DNA of 64,000 nucleotides from Bacteriovorax sp. BAL6_X (GCF_000443995.1 NZ_AUMC01000010.1:434001-498000), one strand, 5' to 3'; counted from the stretch's first letter, positions 34,438-44,262 are shown. Notes: generated from the sequence alone by a model not told the origin. A program made the numbers and translations.

Positions 34438-34580
34438 CAATCCTCAAAATTTAAATTTAATCTCAAATTGCTTTAATACTCCTCACAAATTTTAGACGCA
34501 AATGAGACTGTTGGTTTTACCAATGGCCTTGTATTTGTGCACTAAGTTAGTCTTTTGATCTACTAAAAGAAGGGGAGAAT

Positions 34581-37500
34581 ATGAGTACAATCGGAATTAG
34601 TAAAAAATTAGTTATTTTATCACTTATGGCCGTTGCTTCACATGCAACATTACCTGATGAGATCGATTATCAAAAGTATTCAAAACTTTATGATAATTCA
34701 AAAACTCAAAGTCAGTCAGCGAAAATCAAAGTAGAAGAGCTTAAATCTGAAGTCTTAAAGATGACAGAGATGCTTGAAGTAAATACTCAAGATCTTGAGT
34801 TAACGATGAAGATTGTTGCAGATGCTACCGCTATGATCGATGAGTTGAGTGGAGAGAGTGAAATTCTTGAAGTGAACTTAAGTGAATTAGTAAGAGAGCA
34901 AGGGCAAATTGAAGAAATCTTAGCTTCTGTTAAAAAGGAGCTTAGTGAAGGTAGGGTTATCGTTAATAATAATGAGGCCATGCTAGCGTCATTAAAGAAG
35001 AGTGTTGAGGTTGAACAGTCTATCTTAAAAGAAGTAATGACGGAGTTAGAGTCCAATAAGACTTTAAGTAAAGAGAACGAAGATAAGCTTATTTCTCTAA
35101 AAGCAAGAGTGACACTCTTAGGAAAACAAACAGAAAATAAAGCAGTTGAAGTAAAGAGTTTAACGAAAGACTATAGTAGTATTTTAAAGGAAGTATCTGC
35201 TAATAAGAAGAAACTAGGGCTCGTGGTACCAAAGGTAAGACCTCTAGAGTTAGAAATGGAAAAGCTTGATACTTATATTGTAAGAAAGAGAGAGATCTAT
35301 CGTGCAGCAAAGCTAAGAGCGGAAGATATCAATATTGAATATAATGAGCAAACAAGCTCAATTCGTCCTTTACTGAGAAAGAGAGATACTATTCTATCTA
35401 ATATCAGTGTCGAAAAAAAAGAATATGCAAAATCACATGTCGCACTAATTAAGTACCAAGAAGTAATGGACTCAATTAAGGTTGAAGCCAGTGCATACAA
35501 AGCGGAGATGGAACGAATCGATGCTGATCAATCAATTAAGAAGCATGAATTAGAAAAAATTGAAATCGACTTACTTCAATTAGGTGATAATCAAACTTCT
35601 GAAAGAAGAATTCTTTTGGCCAAGAAGCTTGAAGTAGAAGGGGAGATTAAGGTCTTAGATGATGAATATGATGTCATTAAGAGTAAACTTTCAGTTGTTG
35701 AATATAAGATTAAAGATGGTGGTTTAAAGTTAATGCATCTTGGAAAGCAATATGAAAGTGCTGAAAAGAAGCTTAGATATCAGGAATCTCTTCTTGTGGC
35801 AGTTGATAAAAGGATTATTAGGGCGGCCCCAAAGTTTAAACAGCTTGAAGCTTCTTTAGAAGAAGCAAGGCTTGAGTTAAAGCGTTCACAAGATGACCTT
35901 GGTGTTTCGATAGCAGAATACGAAGAGGTAAAGCATCAGCTTAGACTTGTGAATGGAGAAATTGAAGCCCTTAATGAGGAGAAAGATACTCTTAGAAAGA
36001 AAGAGCTTCTTGCTAAAGATAAGCTAAGAGTTGTTCAAGTATCTCTTAAAGAATTAAAAGAAGATCATCTTAATACTCAAAACAAATTAGTTGAAACTGA
36101 AGTGAACTCTGGCAAACTTGCTAGAAATCACACGACGCTTGAAGCAAAGCGTGACTTACAACAGAAGAAAATCGCTGGTATTAATGATAAGATTTTCGAA
36201 ACACAAAAAATGTCTCAAGATGCTCTTAAGAGAAGCGAAGAGTTAAATATTATCGCATCGACAAAAGAGAAGAGAATGTCTGAGCTTGTGGATGAAGTCT
36301 TAACGACTCGTTCTCGTCTAAGAACGAATACTGCTGCAATTGTAGAAAACCAGGCCGAGTTAAATGCAGGTCTAGAATTAATTGATAAACTTGAAAAAGA
36401 AAATGCTGAACTTACGTTAAGAAGAACGAATGCTGAAGATACCCTAATTATTTCTGAAGCAAGAGCTAATGAATTAGAGCAAACAACACAGGATGCTCGT
36501 ATTCAGTATGAAACTCGTCAAAACCTATACAATGAATATGTTAGTGAATCAAAAGTTCTCGGACAAGTCGATGCTATCACTGACGGTGCAAGTATAGGTT
36601 CAGAGACAGCATCTGCTGATGCAATGGCCGATGCTAATAAATATGGTGGCATGAATGGGCAAAATGTTGGTGCGCTTGATAGCTACCTTGTTGGGCTAAG
36701 TGAAGGTCTAGAACAAGGTAAGACTGATGGTTATAATCAAGGTGTAAACTCACAAGAGGACTATGATCTTGGCCATGAGGAAGGTTATGCAATCGGATTA
36801 CAGAATGCTAAGAATATTGCAATGGAAGAAGATTTTCATGCTGCCTTTACGCAAGCTAAAGAATTAAAAATGTCAGTCCTTCCAAATGATCATGTTGTTC
36901 TTACAAATAAGGTTCAGGAAAGAGAATTCTTTATGAGCACTTCTGAGCTGCTAAATTTTGTAAGTTTCGAAGAAGACGGCCACTCAGATGATGTACCTTT
37001 TAATTTAGGTGATTCAAAAGAAACATATGAAGAAGAGGTTGTTCGTATTGAAAATCAGATTGAAGCTCTTACAAGTAATATCGAAGAGATTAAAGGAAGC
37101 GCGGAATATGTTTATACTGCTCCGACTAAGATTACTGAAGGGAAGGCGAAGTTACGTTGTCAAAGCGTATATAAACAAGTCTCAGAATTAAGAGCGATTT
37201 GTGAAGATTCATATCATGAAATTTATGGCCAAGAATTCTTAGCCTCACACCGTAAGGTTTATTTTGAAGAGTATGACCAATTATTTGTTGATGCCAGAGA
37301 AGAAGCGAGAACTAATGATCACGCAGAAGCTCATAAGCAAGGTCTTGATCGTGGTCACCGTTATGGGTTTGGTGATGCAATGATTGAAGGTCAGAGAGTT
37401 GCATTTGAAAATGGCAAGAAAGATGGTGCGGCACTGGCCCAAGATGAAAACCTAGGTACACTTCGTGAGCAAATGGCCATTGAAGGGAAGGAAAAAGGGA

Positions 37501-38243
37501 CTACTCTTTTTGAAGATCATGCTGTTGTAAGAATTGATAAATCTAGAGGAGCGATTCTAACAAGTGGTGATCCTAGAGGACTTGCTCAAGATAGTAATTT
37601 TGGAGTTGGTCTAGGACTTGTGAACTTTGGAAAGGTTGCAAGTGAGAAAGGTGTTATCTCTGCGAAGGTTATTTCAACAAGTGATAATATTGAGGTCTTT
37701 GATAAGAAGGTTAATCTAGCTGAACTTCCAGCCGAATCAAAGATTGATCTAAAAGATGTTATCTTTGCAAAGATTACCAATAATGCAAAACCTGGCTCTA
37801 TTGTAAGTATGGATATTGAGCTGACTTATCCTGGTGATAGCTTAAAGGATAAGTATACAGAAGTGACAACTTTCAAATCTGTTGTTCTGCCTAATCCAGA
37901 TATTAGATATGCAGTTGCTTTTGATGAGACTGTTGAGTATGGAAAGTGTTGGCTAGTTTGTAAGTATAAATCTCACGATATTAAGTTCCAACTCAAAGGA
38001 GTTCGTGACAATATTCCAGGTGAATTTCAAGTTAAACTTGATGTTCTTGAAGGTGGTAAGTACCTTGAATTAAACGAGACTATTGCAAAAATGCCAGTTC
38101 CTGGTCAAGGCAAGATCGAGTCAGGTAAATTCTCTTATAAGTTTAAAGAGAAGGCCGCAGGGAAAGAGTTAAAGTTCAAAATGGATGTCCTCTATAAGGG
38201 GAGCGTACTGCATACCAAAGTTTTCAATGTTAAAGTGAAGTAA
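34581..38243 (+). CDS. Giant secreted coiled-coil protein, copy 1
   Basis: A 1,220-residue protein with a Sec signal (cleavage after SHA, then TLPDEIDY). Residues about 30-660 form an almost continuous charged coiled coil. Around 675-750 lies a region dominated by Gly every four residues (GLEQGKTDGYNQG, then LGHEEGYAIGLQNAK), followed by a mixed domain. A C-terminal ~250-residue beta-rich region (FGVGLGLVNFGKVASEKG, then KCWLVCKYKSHDIKFQLKGVRD) follows. It lacks a membrane anchor. The next gene is a full-length paralogue. Probably a periplasmic or extracellular structural protein; no known family recognised. Confidence 0.85.
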   Translation: MSTIGISKKLVILSLMAVASHATLPDEIDYQKYSKLYDNSKTQSQSAKIKVEELKSEVLKMTEMLEVNTQDLELTMKIVADATAMIDELSGESEILEVNLSELVREQGQIEEILASVKKELSEGRVIVNNNEAMLASLKKSVEVEQSILKEVMTELESNKTLSKENEDKLISLKARVTLLGKQTENKAVEVKSLTKDYSSILKEVSANKKKLGLVVPKVRPLELEMEKLDTYIVRKREIYRAAKLRAEDINIEYNEQTSSIRPLLRKRDTILSNISVEKKEYAKSHVALIKYQEVMDSIKVEASAYKAEMERIDADQSIKKHELEKIEIDLLQLGDNQTSERRILLAKKLEVEGEIKVLDDEYDVIKSKLSVVEYKIKDGGLKLMHLGKQYESAEKKLRYQESLLVAVDKRIIRAAPKFKQLEASLEEARLELKRSQDDLGVSIAEYEEVKHQLRLVNGEIEALNEEKDTLRKKELLAKDKLRVVQVSLKELKEDHLNTQNKLVETEVNSGKLARNHTTLEAKRDLQQKKIAGINDKIFETQKMSQDALKRSEELNIIASTKEKRMSELVDEVLTTRSRLRTNTAAIVENQAELNAGLELIDKLEKENAELTLRRTNAEDTLIISEARANELEQTTQDARIQYETRQNLYNEYVSESKVLGQVDAITDGASIGSETASADAMADANKYGGMNGQNVGALDSYLVGLSEGLEQGKTDGYNQGVNSQEDYDLGHEEGYAIGLQNAKNIAMEEDFHAAFTQAKELKMSVLPNDHVVLTNKVQEREFFMSTSELLNFVSFEEDGHSDDVPFNLGDSKETYEEEVVRIENQIEALTSNIEEIKGSAEYVYTAPTKITEGKAKLRCQSVYKQVSELRAICEDSYHEIYGQEFLASHRKVYFEEYDQLFVDAREEARTNDHAEAHKQGLDRGHRYGFGDAMIEGQRVAFENGKKDGAALAQDENLGTLREQMAIEGKEKGTTLFEDHAVVRIDKSRGAILTSGDPRGLAQDSNFGVGLGLVNFGKVASEKGVISAKVISTSDNIEVFDKKVNLAELPAESKIDLKDVIFAKITNNAKPGSIVSMDIELTYPGDSLKDKYTEVTTFKSVVLPNPDIRYAVAFDETVEYGKCWLVCKYKSHDIKFQLKGVRDNIPGEFQVKLDVLEGGKYLELNETIAKMPVPGQGKIESGKFSYKFKEKAAGKELKFKMDVLYKGSVLHTKVFNVKVK

Positions 38244-38251
38244 TGTCAAAA

Positions 38252-38281
38252 GGGCCCACTTAATAATAGGTGGGCCTTTTT
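38252..38281 (+). terminator. Intrinsic terminator of coiled-coil gene 1
   Basis: GGGCCCAC (38252-38259) and GTGGGCC (38270-38276) arms, followed by TTTTT. It separates the two paralogues into different transcription units. Confidence 0.9.
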
Positions 38282-38440
38282 GGCCTTTATTTCTTGTAAA
38301 TAATTCAAACAATAATGTCATTTTCTTATAAAATCTTACAATTGTATTAGTTAATTAATTTCTTTTTAAAGAACCCTCAACATTCCCAAAAGGGAATTAT
38401 AAAACACTTCTTATCAAAGTGATCAAAAGGAGAGGGAATC

Positions 38441-41400
38441 ATGATGAGATCAAATGCACTAAGCAGAAATGTTGTTTTATTGTCAGTTATGGCCATGGCG
38501 GCCAGTGCACATGCGGGGCTACCAGACGAAATTGACTACCGTACTTATCTTTCGACTTACAACTCAGCTAAATCCCAAAGTGATGCGGCCAGAATGTCTG
38601 CCACTCAAATCAGTGATCTTATCCAAGAACTAGCGGCCAGACTTGAGGCCAATGGAAGCGAAATTTCAATCTCTAAGAGAGAGATCGAAGAGGCCATCGC
38701 TGTTGTTTCAGACTTAAATGCACAGAATATGAACCTAGAGACAACAATCTCTGAATTAAGTTTTGAAAACCAAGGGCTAGAGCAGGAGCTTCAAAGACTT
38801 GCTGATTCGCTCGATGATGTAAATAGCGATATCAATCGCACTGAGTCTGAGCTTGCAGGTCCTCGAAATACAGCTCGTAACCTAAGGCGTGCCCTCGATT
38901 CAGTTCTTTCAAGCCTTAGAACAAATGATGATCGCCTAGGCAACGCGCAAAAGAAATTAGATCGTACAAGAAATGAGATCAAATCATTAGAGTCAAATAT
39001 CTCAAAAGCAATTGATGAGCGTGACCGCTTAAATATCAAGCTTCCAAAAATCCAAGAAGAAATGAAATCGAAGAAACAAGACCTTACTCAGGCAACTTCT
39101 AAGGTTTCAACGTTTGAGTCACAAGTAGCAAATGCTCGCACAAAACTTCAAGCTGCAAATACTGAAGTAAGTGAGGCCCAAGCTAAGGTTACTCAAATCG
39201 AAAATAAAATCTCAAAGCAAGAGCAAGCTGTTAAGCCTCTTGTTCAGAAGAGAAGTAATTTACAATCTCAATTAAGTTCAGCTCAAACAGCTCTCTCTGC
39301 TAAATCAAGTGAGCTAGAAAAGGCGAAGAGTGAGCTTGAGAGTGCCAAATCACAAATTGATGGCCTTAAATCACAAAGAGAAACTCTTGCTTCTCAAAAG
39401 ACTAATCTTGAAAAGAAGAGATCGGCACTAGAAGCTGAAATGCAACAAGTAGAACAGGCCCTTAGGGATTTAATGGCAGGTGATCGAAATGACCGTGGAA
39501 ATGCTAATCAAATTAAGAACCTGAGAGAGCGTCGTAAAATTCTAAGAGACAAAATTCAACAAACGAAAACACGTCTAACAAAGGTTGTTGGTGATTTTGA
39601 ACAAGTTAATAAGAAGATTACGAAGGCACAAAGTACAATCAATGGAGGAAGTAGTAAGATTGCTATCCTTGAGTCAGAAGTTAATAGAAAAAAAGGTGAG
39701 GTTAGAAACCTACGTCAAGATATCAAGGCCGTTGAGGCCGAAATCGCGCAAGCCGCTCCTCAGCTTGAAAAGCTTAAGCAAAGGCTTACTTCTGCAAAGA
39801 GTGATCTAAATTCAACTAAGACTGCTCAAGCATCAGCAAAGTCAACTCTTGAAAAGGCACAAGCTAAGCTTGCACAGGTGAAGTCAGATATCAAACGCAT
39901 TGAAGGTGATATTGCTTCTCTTAGAGATCAAAAGCAAAAAGCAACACAAAGAGTTGCACTAATCGACTCTGATCTTAAGAAATTTAGAAACGAGCTTAAT
40001 CGCGAAAAGAATCAGTTTGAAACTCAACGCCGTGAAGTTGGCACTCTAAGAAATACGCAAAAGGCACTTGTTGCGGAACGTGATTCATACCAGAGAAGAC
40101 TTTCTGTGGTTGAGTCAGATATTAAGCTACTTGTTGATCGTCTTGATTCACTTCACGTAACAAGACTTGAATTTGAAGAACAATCTCAAGCCAGAAGTGA
40201 AAGACTGGTTGCTAATCAAAATATCATCGCTGACTCATCTCAGCGAATCATGCAAAACTCAAGTGTTATCGCATCGAAAAGATCTCAGATGGCAAGTAAC
40301 GAAGATCGCATCGCTGATCTTGAAACTGAAAGAAGCCGTCTATTAGAAGACAAGCTTGTCAAAGAAGAAGAGTTTGCAAGAGCAGATACTGTAGCAAGTG
40401 ATCTTGAAGATATCACGAATGAGAAGTACCAAGCTTACCAAAGCCGTAGCAATCTTTATGTTCAATATGAAAGAGATGCAAAAGCTCTTGGAGCATCTCA
40501 AGGTGAGGCTGCTGGAGCAACAGCAGGAGAGTATAAGGCAAGTGCCGATGTCCAAGAAGATGCAAACTTCTTTGGAAGTGCAAACGGTAAAAAACTAGGT
40601 GAGCTACGTGGCTACCTTGCAGGCCTTAAAGACGGTAAAGAAGACGGGCTAACAAAAGGTTATGAAGCCGGTGTTAACTCTCAAGCAAGTTATGATGAAG
40701 GTTTTGCAAAGGGGTATGAGGCCGGTGTTGCTAAGGCCAAGAGTCTAGCAAAAGCACAAGAATTCCCAAGAGGATATGAGCAAGTTAAGAGTGAGTCTTT
40801 CTCAAGTAAACCAGCAAATAGAGTGATGTTATCAAATAGTGTTAACGGAAGTCTTTTCTTAGAAAAAGCCTTCTCAGTGGCACAAGAATTTGTTTCAACA
40901 AGCTTTGAAGCATTTGATTTTGTCGCTCCTGAATATTCTGCATCTCCTGAGTCTTTAAGCTCAGCTTTCAACTCTAAAGTTGATCAAGAGATCGCAAAGA
41001 CAAAAAGAGAGATTGAATCTTATGAAAATGATCGTGCAAAAACAAAAGCGCTTCCTCAATATGCGTACACTGCGCCAACTCGCATCGATATCGATGAAGA
41101 CTTCAAAAATTGCTTTGATGTTTACAAAGGTGTTAATGAGTTCAAGAAAGCATGTGGCGCCTCTTACGATGCCGCTTATAAAGCTGAATTTAATGTTAGC
41201 CACAAAGATACTTACTTCGCAGGCTATGTGGACTTCTTTGAGAGTTCTCGTGATGCCGCTGCCGCTGGTGATTTTGGGGCCGAAACGCAAAAAGGTTTCG
41301 ACAAGGCCTACAAGACTGCCTTTGCTGAAGCTCGCTTAGAAGGTGAGGGTGTTGCCTTCAAAAATGGTGCAGCTGATGGCCAGGAAGCTGGATTTGATGA

Positions 41401-42205
41401 GAATATCCAAGCAGCTAAAGAAGAAATGCTTGCTCTTGGTAAGTCACAAGCAAAGAAGCTATTTGCTAGTAACGCTGTTGTTCGCCTAAATCAAGCAGCT
41501 CAAACAAGTGTTAAAACTGAAGATGCAAAAGGTCTTACTCAAGATGGAAAATTCTCTGTCGGACTTGGGCTTGTAAACTTCGGAAAGCTTTCTTCAAACC
41601 GTGGGGCAATCAGTGCAAAAGTTGTAGCAGCGACTTCAAATGTTGAGATCGTAAATTCTCGAGCAAACTTAAGAGTACTACCTGCACAAGCACAAATTGA
41701 ACTAACGGATGTTATTCAAGCTAAGGTTGCAAATAACGCTCGCCCGGGATCAGATATCGAAATGAAGATAGAGTTAACTTACCCTGGAGATGAGCTAAGT
41801 GGAAGCTACACTGAAATCGCGACATTTAATGCAAATGTTGTGGTTAACCCAGAAGTTCAAGTGGCCCTTGATTTTGAAGATAAGGTTAAGGATCGCAAGT
41901 GTACGCTAGGTCTATTTAACTGTAAGTTTAGAAGCCACGATGTAAAAGTGAAACTAACAGGATTACGTGATTTTGTTCCTGGAAGTTATGATGTTGCAAT
42001 CAGCGTTCTAGAAGGTGACAAGTTTGTTGAACTAAAGAAGGGATCAACTAAGGTTGCAGCTCCTGGTCGCGGAGTAACAGCAACTGGTGCACTAACTTAC
42101 AAGTTTAAGAAAAAGACAAAAGACGATAAGCTTAAGTTTAAAGTCGATGTTTCTTACAAAGGCGAGCTACTTCAGTCCAAAGTATTCGATGTAAGAGCAA
42201 AATAG
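38441..42205 (+). CDS. Giant secreted coiled-coil protein, copy 2
   Basis: A 1,254-residue paralogue of the preceding gene, similar over its full length. Signal peptide cleaved after AHA, then GLPDEIDYRTY. The coiled coil spans about 35-690. The four-residue Gly repeat is at about 723-766 (AGLKDGKEDGLTKGYEAG, then YDEGFAKGYEAGVAKAK), and the beta-rich C-terminus keeps FSVGLGLVNFGKLSSNRG and KCTLGLFNCKFRSHDVKVKLTGLRD. It is richer in Ala/Ser/Gln and lower in Glu than copy 1, so the two have diverged in surface charge. AAGGAGAGGG is a strong ribosome binding site, and a TTCCC-aaaa-GGGAA dyad lies at 38383-38396. Confidence 0.85.
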   Translation: MMRSNALSRNVVLLSVMAMAASAHAGLPDEIDYRTYLSTYNSAKSQSDAARMSATQISDLIQELAARLEANGSEISISKREIEEAIAVVSDLNAQNMNLETTISELSFENQGLEQELQRLADSLDDVNSDINRTESELAGPRNTARNLRRALDSVLSSLRTNDDRLGNAQKKLDRTRNEIKSLESNISKAIDERDRLNIKLPKIQEEMKSKKQDLTQATSKVSTFESQVANARTKLQAANTEVSEAQAKVTQIENKISKQEQAVKPLVQKRSNLQSQLSSAQTALSAKSSELEKAKSELESAKSQIDGLKSQRETLASQKTNLEKKRSALEAEMQQVEQALRDLMAGDRNDRGNANQIKNLRERRKILRDKIQQTKTRLTKVVGDFEQVNKKITKAQSTINGGSSKIAILESEVNRKKGEVRNLRQDIKAVEAEIAQAAPQLEKLKQRLTSAKSDLNSTKTAQASAKSTLEKAQAKLAQVKSDIKRIEGDIASLRDQKQKATQRVALIDSDLKKFRNELNREKNQFETQRREVGTLRNTQKALVAERDSYQRRLSVVESDIKLLVDRLDSLHVTRLEFEEQSQARSERLVANQNIIADSSQRIMQNSSVIASKRSQMASNEDRIADLETERSRLLEDKLVKEEEFARADTVASDLEDITNEKYQAYQSRSNLYVQYERDAKALGASQGEAAGATAGEYKASADVQEDANFFGSANGKKLGELRGYLAGLKDGKEDGLTKGYEAGVNSQASYDEGFAKGYEAGVAKAKSLAKAQEFPRGYEQVKSESFSSKPANRVMLSNSVNGSLFLEKAFSVAQEFVSTSFEAFDFVAPEYSASPESLSSAFNSKVDQEIAKTKREIESYENDRAKTKALPQYAYTAPTRIDIDEDFKNCFDVYKGVNEFKKACGASYDAAYKAEFNVSHKDTYFAGYVDFFESSRDAAAAGDFGAETQKGFDKAYKTAFAEARLEGEGVAFKNGAADGQEAGFDENIQAAKEEMLALGKSQAKKLFASNAVVRLNQAAQTSVKTEDAKGLTQDGKFSVGLGLVNFGKLSSNRGAISAKVVAATSNVEIVNSRANLRVLPAQAQIELTDVIQAKVANNARPGSDIEMKIELTYPGDELSGSYTEIATFNANVVVNPEVQVALDFEDKVKDRKCTLGLFNCKFRSHDVKVKLTGLRDFVPGSYDVAISVLEGDKFVELKKGSTKVAAPGRGVTATGALTYKFKKKTKDDKLKFKVDVSYKGELLQSKVFDVRAK

Positions 42206-42210
42206 AAAAA

Positions 42211-42238
42211 AAGCCTCCGCAAGGGGGCTTTTTTTTTG
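42211..42238 (+). terminator. Intrinsic terminator of coiled-coil gene 2
   Basis: AAGCCTCC-gcaa-GGGGGCTT stem followed by a long T run. Confidence 0.93.
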
Positions 42239-42251
42239 CTAAGATTTTCCC

Positions 42252-43067
42252 ATGAAAAAAATAATTCTCACTTCTTTATTTAGTCTTGCATCTTTTGCAA
42301 ATAACTGTTCAAACCTTGAGGCCATTGCTGACACTTTTAAAAGTGACTTAAAGGCCGAGCTTGAAAAGACATTCTATCCTGAGGATGCTCGTGGCCAGGA
42401 GCAGTTTCGCGTGAAAGTGGGACAGAAGTTAGATTATTTAAAAAGTCTAAAGCACCAAGTTGATGTCTGCTATCAAGATTATCAAATGAAAGATGAAGTT
42501 TATAATTGTAGTCTCTCGGCAGATCTACTTAAGTCTCGACATCCAGGTGGCCTTACGACAAGTTACACCAATGCTCTTTCAACAGACGGGGATTGCATGG
42601 CCTATCTTTTTCTAGGCCATACCATGACTCGTAACTCTTCGGGCAAGGTGATTTTAAAAAGCCTTGGTGGAAAATTTGAAATCAACACGCTTTATAAGTG
42701 TCATGGTGATTACACCAATGAGGAAAACTCATTTCGTAAAATGATTCTCTCTGGGGATAATTTCTTTGTGATGGATCAGTATGTGATTTATCGAACAGAT
42801 GTGAAGGTACTTGGAAAGAAGTATGTGTCACAAAATCTTCTTGCCGTGGAGTATATGGATGAGGAGATTGTCTTTAACTACGGCAGCGCTGAACTTGTCA
42901 TTTCAACAAAGGATGGTAGTGTGACTCGCACTAATTTCCTGACGATGGATGAGGTGAGTGAAGGAAAGTGTCAGACGGCCTTTAGTGAGAAAAATAATTC
43001 GATCTATCCGCGTACAAATATCGATGAAGCGCTCTGGGGATTTAGGTTAGAGTATGTCTCATACTAG
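42252..43067 (+). CDS. Exported protein, unknown
   Basis: A 271-residue protein with a short signal peptide (MKKIILTSLFSLASFA, then NNCSN). The mature part has seven or so Cys at spaced positions (for example NNC, VDVCYQDY, YNCSL, GDCMAY, YKCHGD, GKCQT), suggesting disulphides in the periplasm. The C-terminal half looks beta-rich (FGSAELVISTKDGSVTRTNF-like strands). I recognise no family. Its last codons overlap the start of pcp by 14 bases. Confidence 0.7.
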   Translation: MKKIILTSLFSLASFANNCSNLEAIADTFKSDLKAELEKTFYPEDARGQEQFRVKVGQKLDYLKSLKHQVDVCYQDYQMKDEVYNCSLSADLLKSRHPGGLTTSYTNALSTDGDCMAYLFLGHTMTRNSSGKVILKSLGGKFEINTLYKCHGDYTNEENSFRKMILSGDNFFVMDQYVIYRTDVKVLGKKYVSQNLLAVEYMDEEIVFNYGSAELVISTKDGSVTRTNFLTMDEVSEGKCQTAFSEKNNSIYPRTNIDEALWGFRLEYVSY

Positions 43068-43650
43068 TATGCGAATGAAGAAGGTTTTAATCACAGGCTT
43101 TGATGCCTTTGGAAATAATCTCATTAACCCTAGTGGCGAGGTGGTGGAAGCAACCACGGCCAATTACTCACATCTTGAGGTTCACAAATTAATTCTTCCG
43201 ACGGTTTTTGAAAAGAGTCTGTCGATTCTTAAAAAGGAAGCCTTCTTCTTAAACCCCGATTTTATCATCTGCTTTGGCCTCAATGAAAAGGCGGCCGAGG
43301 TGAACCTCGAGGTCATCGCCCATAATTTAAATGATGCCAGAATTGCTGATAACGAAGGCAATTGTCCGGTGGGAGAGGCGATCTTTAAGGACGGGCCAGT
43401 AACGTATGATTCAACACTTCCACTAGGTGAGATTGAAGATGCCCTTTTGGCCGCGCAGATTCCTGTTGCCATCTCTCGCGACTGTGGCCGCTTTGTGTGC
43501 AATCACGTCTTCTACGGCATTCGCCACATTACCCAAGAGAAGGGCATGCGCGCCAAGGCCGGCTTCGTTCATCTACCAAGCTTTGAGACCATGGCGATGG
43601 CCCAGCAGGTTGAGGCGCTTGAGGTGATTCTCGCCGCGCTAAATTACTAG
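43054..43650 (+). CDS. pcp: Pyroglutamyl-peptidase I
   Basis: About 198 residues, C15-family cysteine peptidase that removes N-terminal pyroglutamate from peptides in the cytoplasm. It shows VLITGFDAFGNNLINPSGE (11-29), the DARIADNEGNCP segment, and a likely triad of Glu-86, Cys-149 (GRFVCNHVFYGIRH) and His-173 (GFVHLP). The start may be 43054 or one of the Met codons at 43069 or 43075; the family usually begins close to the GF-FG motif. The last third of the gene is visibly GC-richer than its surroundings. Confidence 0.9.
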   Translation: MSHTSMRMKKVLITGFDAFGNNLINPSGEVVEATTANYSHLEVHKLILPTVFEKSLSILKKEAFFLNPDFIICFGLNEKAAEVNLEVIAHNLNDARIADNEGNCPVGEAIFKDGPVTYDSTLPLGEIEDALLAAQIPVAISRDCGRFVCNHVFYGIRHITQEKGMRAKAGFVHLPSFETMAMAQQVEALEVILAALNY

Positions 43651-43755
43651 AGTCTTTTCTCTTTTAAAATTTCTTATTTCATTTTGGGAATATTTCGTTT
43701 TTGGAATGAGATTGGAGTAGCTTTCGTTAAATTCAATGTTTACGAGGGAGACTCT

Positions 43756-43794
43756 ATGAAGAATTTGATGATTATTTTAAAGACTAGGAAATAG
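43756..43794 (+). CDS. Possible 12-residue leader peptide
   Basis: ATG at 43756, five bases after GAGGGAG, encodes MKNLMIILKTRK and stops at 43792-43794, three bases before the next ATG. The strong ribosome binding site belongs to this mini-frame rather than to the membrane-protein gene. It may couple translation of that gene, or be a decayed gene start. No direct evidence that it is expressed. Confidence 0.35.
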   Translation: MKNLMIILKTRK

Positions 43795-43797
43795 AAA

Positions 43798-44262
43798 ATG
43801 AAATTTTCAAATAAAACGAGCTTATATTTATGGCCATGCCTTTTACTCTCACCAGTACTAGGATATTTCTATTCAATTAATTATTTACAGGGGAAGTTTA
43901 GCATAAGCATTTCAATCTTATTCTTTCTCATTGCATTTATGATTATCGTTTCAATATTTGGCCTCATTTACAATTCAATATTAGGACATGAGAGTGGGGT
44001 TAGTGTAGGAAAAATAACCCAATTTAATCAAGTTCGTTCACTATTGGATTTACTAGAATATTATGCTGGCGTTTCACATATTGTTGGTGCGATTACTGTT
44101 GCAGGTATAACTTTTTATTGTCTTGCTCTGAAAGGTACAAGTTTTGAATTAGGAATGGCCTTGGCCGTAATTGCTTCACTTTTTAGTGGTCTACTTTATC
44201 TCTTTGTTTCCCAGTTACTTGTGGATTTATTTAATTATAGATCAAAGAAAACTAAGGAGTAA
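43798..44262 (+). CDS. Four-helix membrane protein, unknown
   Basis: A 154-residue inner-membrane protein with four hydrophobic segments (about 9-26, 36-60, 92-112, 118-140) and a basic C-terminus (RSKKTKE). It shares layout and an xGLIYNS / xGIIYNT motif after the second helix with the gene at 44327, so the two may be distant paralogues. No family recognised. Confidence 0.55.
   Translation: MKFSNKTSLYLWPCLLLSPVLGYFYSINYLQGKFSISISILFFLIAFMIIVSIFGLIYNSILGHESGVSVGKITQFNQVRSLLDLLEYYAGVSHIVGAITVAGITFYCLALKGTSFELGMALAVIASLFSGLLYLFVSQLLVDLFNYRSKKTKE

Larger units (their letters stand above)
34060..34580. other. 521-base intergenic region between divergent genes
   Basis: AT-rich region separating pal (minus) from the first giant coiled-coil gene (plus). 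It contains a perfect 17-bp palindrome near pal, a long-armed hairpin with a T run at 34385-34437 and an AT-rich segment before 34581. No open frame of note. Confidence 0.5.

Noticed and set aside
35222-36500. SMC/RecN-like ATPase, suggested by the very long coiled coil.
   Set aside because: There is no Walker A or B motif, and both paralogues have signal peptides, so they are secreted rather than DNA-binding ATPases.
40980-41339. Open frames on both strands inside the second coiled-coil gene.
   Set aside because: They are shadows of a long biased coding sequence and show only Lys/Arg or Ser-rich translations without starts or motifs.
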